Assembly (NCBI GenBank): GCA_037576195.1 | Contig: CM075102.1 | Location: 31,306,745 to 31,370,744, forward strand | DNA length: 64,000 nucleotides | Direction: 5' to 3' | Source: Phytoseiulus persimilis | Lineage: Eukaryota > Arthropoda > Arachnida > Mesostigmata > Phytoseiidae | Part shown: positions 31,365 through 49,124 of the stretch, piece after piece | How the letters are laid out: each line of letters begins with the position of its first letter | How positions within the stretch are numbered: position 1 is the first letter of the stretch | Position numbers and translations under genes: made by a program | Notes under the pieces: model-generated | What the model was told of the DNA's origin: nothing | The model's input: only the letters and a program-made list of their open reading frames with translations | Database searches by the model: none

Positions 31365-33210
31365 ATGACTAAACACAGAACGAAGAAATCGACCGGAAGC
31401 TTTGTTGATCAGTGTGTTCATCAGTTCCTAGAAGACACGTCGGATGTCAGACATGCGAAGACTGTTACGGGAGTTCTATCGTCTTCAGTTGATGAAGAGG
31501 AGACAGTTGCGGCCATAGTGGGCGTGAATAAAGTAAGTTCAATTATGTCCTCAGCTTTGTTCAGTATCCGGATCCATGTACAGTTTTGCTTGCCTGAATT
31601 CGCCGTGAGTGATCAATGATTTCTTTCATAGGTTCCGAGGTGTAGCGGAAAATGTAGATGTGTTCATCGTGTTATTGCTGTTTCATCCACAGATCTTCAG
31701 CCGAGTGTTCTCGGAGAATGGAGATTTCTTCAAGTCTGATTCTCATCCACTCGCCGAGGTTTTCTCGACGACTTGGGAAAGTCTCCTGGACATTCTGCCC
31801 CAAAGCAGCCGGGCTTCGGATCTTGCTCTGCAAACTCTCCTGATGTGGATCGAATGTGAAGTTGTGAAATCGTCTGCCGGGAGCTCATATGTCTTCCCTG
31901 AGGCTCGCCTTGAAAAACTCCTCCGAGTTCTGTGCGGTGACTCCGAGACCGAGAAACATTTGCAGCAGTTCCGAGAGAAAATGGATATCTATGATGACTT
32001 GAATTTCTTCACTTGTAAAGTTCTGTGGAAAATTAGTGACAAGTTTTCCAAAGCGGCGACCGAACGCGAGATTCAAAATTACTTTGCATTGGTGAAAGCG
32101 ATACGCGTTCGGAACAAGATAACAGTAGACGAAATTCTACCGAATCTCGCGGGCGTAGATGTGGAATTTCCTCTCGATTTCCAAGAGTTGCGGAAATTCT
32201 ATCAGTATGCATGGGTGAACTTCCTTCGAGCCACCCTTCCTGAGAGATTGTATATTCAAGTTCTGGTGTTCCTCGATGATAAGAAGGTTGCCCTATTCAA
32301 AAATCCTTGTTTGATGGCCGATTTCCTCATCGAAAGCTACAACAAAGGCGGGGCTGTGGCCTTGTTAGCTTTGAACGGGCTCTTCACATTGATTCATAAG
32401 CACAATCTCGAACTGCCGGATTTTTACACTCGACTCTACGCGTTGTTCAAACCGGACATATTCTATCAGAAGTATCGCGCCCGGTTCTTCTTCCTCGCAG
32501 ACCTATTCCTCTCTTCAAGTCATCTGCCCGCATATCTTGTAGCAGCCTTCGCAAAAAAACTGGCGCGACTGTGTCTCATTGCTCCCGCATACTCACAGCT
32601 ACATGTGATACCCTTCGTCGGTAAGAAAACTAATTGTATTCCTCGATAGGCAGAACACGGGCTGTCGACTGCGATTTTCGCTCGAATAGACTCGCCCTTG
32701 AAGACAGCTCTGATTCAAATTTTGGCGCAGGTAACCTGATCATCCGTCACGCAGCGCTATCCCGGATGGTTCACTGCCAGGAAGTGAATGATTTGAGCTC
32801 AGATCCCTACGATGAAAACGAGCCGGACCCGGTCAAGTCTCGAGCTATCGAAAGTTCACTTTGGGAATTGAAGACTTCGCAGAGCCATTGGCTGCCAGAT
32901 GTTGCCTCCAAAGCTATGATTATAAACTCAGCGTTTCCGAAGTGAGTTGAGAAAAGTCGCCATCGATTGCAATACTTTAGATGTCGCCCTGATCGTTCCT
33001 GATCTCATTCAGAGGACTCAAAGCAGAGTTCGTTTTCCCAGAATTGAGTGGGATTTCTCAGGTGGTCTCGAGGAGTCGTATTCTAAATTATTTGAGAAAG
33101 CCGTGAAATCGAAGAACAAAGGCTCCGTACCGACAACGAACTATCATCTGCCCAAGGGACTCCTCAAACACGCTGATGATAAGCTGTCGACCTGTTGGAT
33201 CCTCGAATGA
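31365..33210 (+). CDS. NOC4L: Nucleolar complex protein 4 homologue
   Basis: Noc4 partners Nop14 in nucleolar maturation and export of the small ribosomal subunit. Exons 31365-31532, 31693-32620, 32731-32941 and 33015-33210 join in phases 0, 1, 2 to give 500 residues (human 516). The N-terminal half is helical repeat. The CBF/Noc4 domain is very clear: LLALNGLFTLIHKHNLELPD, FYQKYRARFFFLADLFLSSS, HLPAYLVAAFAKKLARL, then YDENEPDPVKSRAIESSLWE. The C-terminus (PRIEWDFSGGLEESYSKLFE) resembles fungal Noc4 more than the shorter human tail. The last acceptor (CAGAG at 33010-33014) was chosen because it alone keeps the frame. AATAAA follows at 33282. Confidence 0.94.
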
Positions 33211-33281
33211 GCCATCGACCTCATGGAAATGGTCAGAACTCGTTAATATCTCAGCATCGGTTTGTTAAATCAACGTTGTCC

Positions 33282-33287
33282 AATAAA
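33282..33287 (+). promoter_or_regulatory. NOC4L polyadenylation signal
   Basis: CCAATAAAAC lies 72 bases past the NOC4L stop. Confidence 0.6.
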
Positions 33288-33991
33288 ACCTTCGAGATCC
33301 CCTCTCGACCACCTGTACAGGCGATGTTGTCACCCTCTCTGAGTATGCAGAAGAAATCCCTCGTCAGGCCCAGACACTGCGCACACCCTTGACGACCCGT
33401 CAAAAAGTATCATCGGTGCGAAGTACAACCTCATCTCCCACCTCCCCCCTATTTCTGCGCTAGTGCTCTCGATTAGAGCCCTTCCCGAGTCCATGGGAGT
33501 ATCTAATTTCTACGGCAACGAATGATTCCGGGGATGACTCGACTGCTCATCAGGTCGGATATCAGAAAGGATTGCGACAGCGATGAAGGATGTTTTTCGC
33601 AACGGCCATCGAACTCATCATATCTGTCAGACTGGCTCAGTATCGAATCGGTCAAGGTTCCTGACCGTCCGCGAGAGCCAGCGCCACTTGGATAATAGAA
33701 GATATATTCTAAAAAGAATTCATTTTAAATTCATGTATGTATATATATATATATATATCACGCACTCCAAAGAATACCTAGTAAGGCACTTGTGGTTTGA
33801 AATGTTCACTATTCCATAGATGGCAACAACGTTTTCCATAGAAGTCCTCTCCCGTCCATAAGGGAGCCTCGCAGTCATATCCGTTTTCCGTCTCAAACAT
33901 GATCGATTCAAACTCATTTTCCGAACTGTACAAGCATATCAATCGCATAAGTGAGGCAAACATTACAAATTGCATTGACGCATATATATAG
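33288..33991. other. Tail-to-tail interval of NOC4L and ROCK, with TA microsatellite
   Basis: Holds the 3' flanks of two convergent genes and a TA dinucleotide run at 33740-33758. No other gene was seen. Confidence 0.55.
33740..33758. repeat. (TA)n microsatellite
   Basis: A perfect alternating TA run of about 19 bases is followed by CACGC. Confidence 0.9.
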
Positions 33992-40569
<6,578 letters not shown>

Positions 40570-42812
40570 CTGAAAAGACAATGATCAAATTACTTGACTG
40601 GCTTCCACTGATACGCAAGATTCATGCGATGTGAAAACGCCCGAGCTGGGGTCCATTGACAGTATTGCCGAGGGTTTCGCACCACAGGTGCAGAATCGGA
40701 TGGTCACGTTAACGCGGTCGCTCCCAGAGGGCTCAGAGTGTGAGCGGTAGGCTCGGTCCGAATCGCGAGTATTCTAGTACATTGGTCGGTAATTCTACGC
40801 CCCTATGCCGACTGCACGCGAACTCGGATCCCCTACTTTGTCGACGTCTGCTCCAGCTTACTGCTTCCGGGAGTGATCCCATCATCTAGGGTAAATCCCA
40901 GATTGGTCTGCGGTACCGGCTATGGCTCGGGGAGAGCTTCTTGCGGAGAATCTGAGGATGCTCATGGGAAACACCAGGCTGAGGGAGCTTCACGAAGTTG
41001 TTCGGATCATCGTGATCCTAATCAATCGCAATTATTCTCCTCGGTCATTGACCTCAGAAGCGCTGCTGCTTACGGGACTCATACGGCAGCGACCTTCGAG
41101 CACTTCTTGAAAATGACCGGCCTTCCTTGTGCTCAACAATGAGTCAGCGGGATGTGCTCTCCGTCCCGACAGCCAGCAAGCCGAAATTTGGGGTCACCCC
41201 CTCAGCCCGTGGTGATTGTAACATCGTTTTGGTGAATGGAGTCGTCATCGAACCGTTTCTCCGTGAAAAGCGACGCAACCCGCTGCTCCGGTTCCCCATG
41301 GTTAGGTTCCGCAGATATCGAAGTCACCAATGTTGCGGATCATGGTTACATCCGATCGATCAGCTCATATCGCGTGGCTCATTGTTATGTGTTGTCATAA
41401 GAATATGTTCCGAAAGAGGTGTTTCGAAACGATCCCAACAATGTTAAAAAGCGCTACCACAGAGCACGGCGTTCTGTAGGATCTACAAACGCTTCCAGGC
41501 AATGAATTTGGAAGCTTCTTTCGAAGAACTTGGTGGAACAGCGCCCTCCGTACAACGAGGCGGAATCGTGGTTATTCGCCGCCACTGACATTTTTGCCTC
41601 TTTCAGTGGCGAAACTGAAAGATGAGAAAATAATTCTTCCATTCTTCAAACAGTTCTTCTCTAGGCTTCCGATCGGAACGGAGCCGATCGAGCGGCGTAG
41701 CCTCAGATGCCAGAATAAAACACTCTCCCGACTCCGGATGAGTCCCCGCTGATTCAGCGGGTTATTGGAGGCCACGAATTGAAGGAGCGAAGTTAGGCAG
41801 AACCGGGGAGCTCAATGGGGGAAGCTCAAGCTCCAATGGCTCTAGCACAGGCAACCTCCGTTACCCTCCTTGGGCCAACAGGATAAGCTTGAGAACCACC
41901 CGGACATGTGATTATTGTCGATCGACTTGGAAAACTCAACGACGTCCTCATTGCGGGTCTCCGGACCCGCCTCAATCCTACACTCTCTCCTTCACTGGCA
42001 GTGATGATTCGCTAGCGACGAGTAGAAAGGAAGGTAGTTCCTTCCCTAACTCCGTGCATTGAGTGAGGAATCGCGGAGCTAGCGGCCCAAGAGCCAAGTT
42101 GAGGCTGAGCGAGCTTTCGGCGAAGGGGGCTGCGACCGCTCGGAATGCGCGAAGGATCGCTTTTCTATTTCCCCGCAGCTCGAGTCCCCAAACGTCCACG
42201 CTGATCGAGATTGGAGACATGCATCGAATGTCCTATCCATTCATTCCCATCATCAGCAAACCATCAATGAATCGCGGGGGGTCCGATGCAGCGTGTACCC
42301 TATGTACGGTGTGGAGGAGGGTCTGCCGCATGATTCGCGCTTGTTGCAGACGTCGAAGACGCTATGCTCCCAAATCCGCCTAATTAGCGGGAATCTATCC
42401 GGAATCGGGGGAGGGTTTCATTCTGGCATCTGAGGCATAACCGATCGAGCAACCGGTAACGATTGTGAAGACAGCGAAATGAGCCAGCGTGACGCCCAGG
42501 TCTTGGAATGCGGTGCGTTCTGCCAACCTTCTTTGAGGTGAGAGCCTCGAATGCTCAAAATTGGTCGAGTATGTGCACATCTCACTTGTTCGGACTCGGG
42601 TCCACGAACATAGGGCTCGGCTGCGATTGCCCGTACCCATGCTGAGATACTACTACTATTTGGAGTTCACACGGCAATGAGGAATCCCTAAACCAGGGTC
42701 TCCTCGCTAGGTAACGCCTTAAGTGAAGAGCCTTCCGGGGTATCCAGGGGCAAGTCGCTCATCATCGCCTCGTGAATCGTGAAATGGAGCGCCGAGTCAT
42801 AGGCGACGAACA
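40570..42812. other. 5' region of ROCK; no other gene recognised
   Basis: The missing first ROCK exon should lie here on the minus strand. A candidate mini-exon (ATG at 40885, donor GTAAGC at 40861) joins in phase 0 but adds only eight codons with no ROCK likeness, so it is not adopted. Plus-strand frames at 40873-41142 and 42063-42383 match nothing known to me. Confidence 0.4.
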
Positions 42813-43390
42813 ATGAAGAGGGGCGCGCAGCTCGTTCTCTGCCTCCTGTTCGTGTATACTCAGGTTCTCAGGTGAGCTCTCCCTCAGTGTCCTCTGGGAT
42901 TCTAGCTTTCCTCCTCGAATGTTGAAGGCCACCCCCGCTCCCCCTCGGTTGTTCTGAAACCGGAACTCGTGCCCGGTCTCTAAATTGCTTCGCTTTTTTT
43001 CCGGACAGTGCTGTGAATATCCCGAAGCCCGCTAGATCAGGTCCTTTATCTCCGAGAGATACCGTGCCATATTTTCATCACTTCGGGTCGATTCGGTCAT
43101 CGCTGACAACCGTCATCTCATTTTCCATGTTCGCCACTTCCTCTCGATCCGATTCCGAGCAGTCGGCGATAAACAAGAACGGCGATATCATTATTTACGA
43201 TTTGTTTTGGTATTTGCTCAGCTCCATTTACCAGAAGTGCATCGATGTTAATCTCCGAGCCGGCGTCTCGAAGAGCGTCTTCCAGAGCCTTGGATCGGGG
43301 ATTCCTTTCATTTTCGACAGCCATGACGAGCGCAAGCCCTCGCTAGGAGCGGCCCTCACGATGGAGCAAAATCTGGAAAGAAAACAATGA
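42813..43390 (+). CDS. Predicted small secreted protein
   Basis: Exon 42813-42871 encodes MKRGAQLVLCLLFVYTQVL, a textbook signal peptide. It ends at a GTGAGC donor in phase 2. Exon 43009-43390 begins after a strong polypyrimidine tract and CAG and continues the frame to TGA, giving 146 residues. The mature part, about 125 residues, begins near SAVNIPKPARSGP. It has a hydrophobic stretch (DIIIYDLFWYLLSSIYQKC) and a single obvious cysteine, and ends in a charged tail. There is no dibasic-flanked peptide series of the neuropeptide-precursor type and no family I recognise. Two-exon structure with frame continuity and the leader are the whole case for it. A conflicting minus-strand frame at 43118-43324 is probably a shadow. 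Confidence 0.5.
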
Positions 43391-45689
43391 AACGTTAAGG
43401 TATTTCCGCATTCGAACATCATTCAATGCGTTCGGAGCTCATCAAGTTTTTTTCCTGCTTCAACTGTTCTTCCGGCTGGTGAGCGTCACCGTGGCAAGCA
43501 TCGATACTGTGTTCTTAGGCGGGCTTATCGAGTCAAGTATGCGGTAGTTCCGCTACCCTCATGACTTGAGGTTGCGCGAAACGAAGACATTCGAGAAGGG
43601 ATCCGTAGTCCACCCGTCAATGAATTGTGGACATCCATCAGACTCCACAATACACACGATCCACCCACCCTCAACGTGTTATCGAGGTGAATAGCGAGTT
43701 TTAAGCAGTGTCAATCGACACCGAGGAGGAACTCTCCATGCGGGCTCCGGGATTGGAGATATTGGATGGCGGATTCTACAGCGCTTCCTCGCCACAAGTA
43801 GACCTGAACGTTCCACGAATCCGGAACATCTAACCAATCCTTATTAAGTCATCTTCCAACCCATCTTCGAAACCAGCCGGCGAACGCCGTTGTCATGCTG
43901 CACTGCCGTGTTGCCCATCTTGTTGAGCTGTGAGAGCAAAGTTGAGCTCGGCACGTCGGATTCAAAATCCACCTGATTGAACTCCTCCACAATGCGGATC
44001 CGAAACGCAGTCGAACGAGCTCCGGGAGCAAGGGACCCATGCTTCCAGCCTGACTCCCGACACCACCTTAAAACAGTTCAATAACTCTGAACTCAAGCAT
44101 GAAGGAGCGTACGGTGGCCAAGAAACACACGAATGATCTGAGAGAGGAACCGTACGCCTCAGACAAATAAACGTCAGATGGTGGTGCTAGCTGTCGCAAT
44201 CTAACGCCAACATCTCTTTCGAGTTGGCGAAACAGAGATGTTGTGTGCCCGTCGGTGATGGAATACAAGAAGTTCGGAGCCCCTACGAGTCCCGAGCCAC
44301 TTGGTTGGGGATCCGGGAGGTGCGGGTGAGTCAGGTTCGACACGCTCCGATCGGAGCGCTCTACATACTTGCGTTACAACTCTCAACGGAAAGGTCTCAC
44401 TCCGCGGAATAAATATTTGAATCAGTCGAGGGATGCTGCAGTATCTTTTCGTGACGCAATATCGACGTCATACGAGAATGTTGTTCGTGACTTACGATGA
44501 GTCTCATTTCACTTCGAAGCCAAACAGTTCCAGCCTCGTTTCACAAATTGGCAAATGCGACACATCCTCGGTGTTCTTTAACGAGCCTCGAGCACTCCGT
44601 GAACAACGAGGATTCCCGAAGCACGATCTCGAGTTCCCACAGGATACTTAGACAGGAAGGCTTGAAGCTCTCGATCGAAGGGGACCAGACACTGTGAGCG
44701 GAGATTCCTGCGAAATTGTCGCTTCGAAGCGAATGAACTCAGAATGACAAGGATTTGTGCATTCGATGGCCCGATACTCTCTGAACAAATCGTCCTGTCC
44801 CGTTCAGAGCGCTTGGCATCGCCCGTACGTGCAAACATTCCGATGTCAGGAGAGTGTCCGTTCTGAGAGTGGGCTAGAATTACCTGAATTGGAGAAGCCT
44901 CCGCCGAGGGGAGAAAAGAGGAACTGGGTGAGTCCTCCAATTTCGATACATCTTGGGAAAATACGCTGACTTCAGACGATGCAAAGAATTTTAGCTGATG
45001 CAATGACCTCGAGTCCAGGCTGTGACTCTCCGAGATCAGGAGAAATAGGAATCAGACTCGCCTGTCGGAAAATAGAGTTCTGATGAAGACGCGATTCCTC
45101 GAGGTCATGTGCAAAAACTGATTCAAGCAACCAGTTCAGTCGAACAGTTCATTCACTCATGATCTTCTCTCCAACAGATCTAGATGCACACCAACGGCTT
45201 CAAAAACCATTCCAGGATCCCTGGGTGAAGAGTCACTTGGAAACCGTGATCCCCTTCAGTGTAGTCTCCAACTCGTCTATGATGGTCGTCGAGCCCTCCG
45301 CTGAACTCGCAAGTTACTGTATTTGACGGCGTCTGGGCCATGTTTCTCGCATACCATAGAGTGAAACGATTCCTCCTGGTCCAAAGCGAATGCATCAAGC
45401 CATCGTTCCAAGGCTTGTTTGAGGTCCGTGCTGATCGCCCCCACGGCCTCCTCTGTCGACCTGCGCCAACTTCGAAGCGATCCACGCGCTGATTTCAAAA
45501 GCGTTCCGTACACACGCACTCGGACCGCTGCCAGTGGGAGTGCGATCGGTGCAGTGAACCGATAGTTTCAATAAAGTCCACTACTCCGGATGAGCTTTCC
45601 GGTGAGAAATTGATCTCATTGGCGATGAGATCCTGTCCTCCTCTCTCAAACCCTGTTCTTCCGACGCAAGGTCGCCGACCCCTGTCGAT
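43391..45689. other. Intergenic, no gene recognised
   Basis: Several frames of 60-140 codons occur on the minus strand (43849-44386, 44578-45003, 45180-45519). None carries a known motif or joins into a convincing multi-exon model. Confidence 0.4.
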
Positions 45690-46160
45690 TCTCCCGATAC
45701 TTCCACGGAAGATGACCAATTGAAATCTCTTTTCCCGTCCGTGTAGCCAGTCGTAGGACCAAACAACACCCCCATTCTGTCAAATTATTCACCAATCGTT
45801 CTGCTCAGTCCGACTCCACCTTCTTCCCTCGCACATCTCGCCTTCGGGATGCCTTTCCCTCTCAAGCGTTCCCTTCAACCTACAATCGAACTTCCATCCT
45901 TTCGCATCTTCCAGATGATGAGTTATTGGTTTTTTCAGTAGGTATTATCCATATGAGCCCCACACTCCAGCTGAGTTTTCCATCTTTCTGGGTAATGCTT
46001 GAATGCATTTTTGCTCTATGGCTCTTCTATCATCTCCCATTTTCCTTTTTCCGCACTCGCAGTTCCTTTTGTGAACCATAGGGTCTATCCCTTTGTGAGT
46101 TGTCCAACCGCAAAAAAAAAATGCACGCATTTCAATTGGGACTTCTCAGTGGTCTACCAC
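45690..46160 (+). mobile_element. LINE 3' fragment, copy 2
   Basis: This stretch repeats the sequence at about 2095-2560 with scattered substitutions and small indels, including the block encoding FFPRTSRLRDAFPSQAF and the same tail ending in an A-rich run (46113-46121). It is 5'-truncated like copy 1. The two copies are diverged, so neither looks recent. Confidence 0.65.
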
Positions 46161-49124
46161 TTTTCAAACTGAGTCAGTGACCACGAGCATGATAACGGGT
46201 GATATTCTTAGCTCGGAATAGGACTGCATACTTTCTCCTTTTTATGCCCAATCGAATCAAAATCGAGTCCCCATGACCCGAACCTCGTCCGAGTGCAGAA
46301 CCCTTCCTCGTGAGGCCTTCCACAAACGGACTGTGGCCGAAACTCGCTCGGCTCAATAAATCCTCATGGAAGACGGTGGAGGTACGTACAATATCTCCAA
46401 ACGCAGATTTTCTTCGTTTCCGTTTCCGATTCCGTCGAAAAACGCGATCTTTGTAAGGAGAAATGTTATGGAAGTTAGAGGTATCGTTCCCGGTACATCT
46501 AGTAGGGGGAGCGACGAGTTCATTGAGACAATTGAGAAGGAATCGGTCCATCCAGTTTCCGATTGCTCCAAATCTCGTAAACAGAGCTCCCGTCATGATA
46601 GCACTGCGCGCAGCTAGCTCAATCGGACGTGGTGGTCCGCACGTATGGTGATCTAATTCCAGGCCCCCAAAAGAACCGGCGAATCCAGCTCCCGATCGCA
46701 ATAGCTGCAGCAATAAATGATGATTCGGTATGGGAAAAGCATCTGAAAAGCGTCAACGAACAGTCCTCCTTGAGGTTCCGCCGATGTAACAGGACTGCCG
46801 CGATCGAGCGTCTGGACGGAGTCTCTGTTTTCCAAACTTGGACTCGGGGGGATGAGCCGAGAGATTGAACGTCGCTCCGGTGTGCTCTCACCGGCTATCG
46901 CTAACCCATGGTGACGAATTGTATCCCCACTCTGGAGGAGGAAGAAAGCGAGGCAAACGAAGCAATGTTGGCCCACTGAGGAGGAATTCTGAGAGAAAAA
47001 AATCACTCGACGACCGCTGGTGACGACAACGGCAACAGCGACAACAACAGCAGCAGCTACAGCAACATCTCCGGCAACACAGCATTGACGACGGCGGCGG
47101 CGGCGGACAGACTAGCCTGCCACGAACGTTTAAGAGGACCAACTGTGCCCAGTCAAGCAACAAACGGTCCGCGGACAACGCAGCAAGCCTCCTACATACA
47201 GAACACATTGAATATCAGCTGATTCTGGTGCGAGCGGTCTGTTCATCACACTTATGGCCATTGGCGACATGATCCGCCATCATCAGACCACAGCATAGAA
47301 CACAAAAACAGTAAAGGCGAAAAGGGCCGAGTCTATCGACCACGACAACCCGACCATAACAAGCCCCAAAAGTAACAGCAGCGACAACAGCAACTTCGTC
47401 CAATGACAGCAGAAAGAAGATCCGGCAAACTGATAAAATACCTCGGAACGTCGCCTTCACAAAGCAAAGAAAGTGGGGAACAAAACAGAAGAAAATAACT
47501 TGCATTCACACCCAGGTCAAACTGTTCTTTTCTCGGGTTGACAATTCGATCGCCGAAGGTTTGGCCGATCATTGTTACGCCGCCTCGGCCTGCGCTTGTG
47601 AGCTATGTAACGATTACACACCGATCACTCAGGACGTGTCGATAAGCAATAGAAAAATATGTGGTTCTGCAGATTCTCCGCACCCTGACCCGCAAGGCAA
47701 TACAGAGGAATAGGTCTCGGGGCTTAACCGTTTCGCATGGATGTCAGTTCCGCCAAGCAGTTTGGCTGCACAAAACCTGCTAAACATTATGCTCACTCCT
47801 TTCTCCCAGGCGGCCGTACAGTGACTCTGTTCTCGTCAGAAAGCAAATACCCACAATATGCCACCGGCACTCTGCGGTCCCATGAACGCCCACAGCGGAA
47901 AGTTCCCAAACGCTCCGATCGATAGATGTGGAACAACTGTATCAAAAAGATATGTCCTGCTCCTTTCGTCTATTCCTCTCCGTGCCAGAGCCTTTTGTCA
48001 TGAACTTTATGACTTTATGAATCGATTGAAAAGGGCAGGAACTCCAATGGGAAATTCCGAAACGTCCCGACTACCAACTTCAAGCCCCTGAGTCAGAGCG
48101 ACGCGGGATCAAGGTCCCACATCCTTCGAATTGATCAGTAATCTCGGACAGAAGATCGTCGCGATTAACAGTTCTCGACACAGAACTAGTTTCTATAGAC
48201 ACTCACTTTTCGCTGGATGAGTCGCATGGTCGAGCCCGAAACAATGCCTAAGAACGACGGTCTCCAGCGAGGTCAGTTTCCACCTCGGTGAAGTATCACG
48301 GCTGTAAATGCATAACTCCGAGCAGCGCTTCTCACACGCACTGAACTTCTGCGAGGTTCGTCATCGGTCGCTGTCCCCTCCACAAAAAGTTTGCCGGCTC
48401 CAGCAGTCCACTAGCGCCGCCAACACCTGCTGCTTGCATACAGCAACGTGGGTCAGGTATCAACTTGGATTACCGACTCATAAAGTATCCGGTGTCGTCG
48501 AAATTCTTCATTCTCACTTCTGGCAGTTAGTGGTTGGACTTTGAGAAGTTGTGAGTCCCGTCCGCAGATCATCAAGTGAACGAAACATTCTAGGAGAGAG
48601 GAGAATTGTCCCGGCGCCAAATTTAACCCGCTTCTAGCCCGTCATGGTTCATCCTTGGGCTGGAACTGCAATGCAAATGACATTCTCGTATAGCGCTCAT
48701 ACGTGCCTCGAGGGGAAGCATCAGGTTTGAGCGAGACAATGCTCCAACAGGCCTCGAGAGTCCGCGACCAGGAGCACCCTTATCTCGAGTTCCTTGCTAC
48801 AGGCCGCAACAGGCTTCTATGTTTGTCGATTTGATGGCTCGCTCGCCGCCGATTGTCTTGAACCCCGCTCGATACATGAAACTCAGCGCAATAGGGGAAG
48901 GGGGAAAATGTATAGCGGAAAATGGAAATTCAAATATCGGGAATCCACGGCACTTCCAAGCCAGCACTGCGAAGGCTGATCTCAACGAAGCTTCCATGTA
49001 AAGCGGCGAATCAGTTTGTTTTGTGCGATCTCCTCGCGTGGACCTTGGCTCTCCGGCGGAGAATCAAGTACAACAAATTGACTGCGGACGCGCAAGAAAA
49101 TAATATCCTCTGACTCAGACAGCC
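46161..49124. other. Interval with triplet-rich patch; no gene recognised
   Basis: A CAA/CAG/GAC triplet-rich patch lies at 47020-47115, with related patches to 47400. It gives long Cys-rich or Ser/Asn-rich frames that look like low-complexity artefacts. Frames elsewhere match nothing known. The right edge is the 5' flank of PAIP1. Confidence 0.4.

Noticed and set aside
40862-40885. Eight-codon candidate first exon for ROCK
   Set aside because: It joins in phase 0, but vertebrate first exons code 30-45 residues and this has no likeness; too weak to adopt.
47020-47400. Cys-rich and Pro-rich frames on the minus strand
   Set aside because: They are the shadow of CAA/CAG/GAC triplet-rich DNA, not a plausible cysteine-rich peptide gene.
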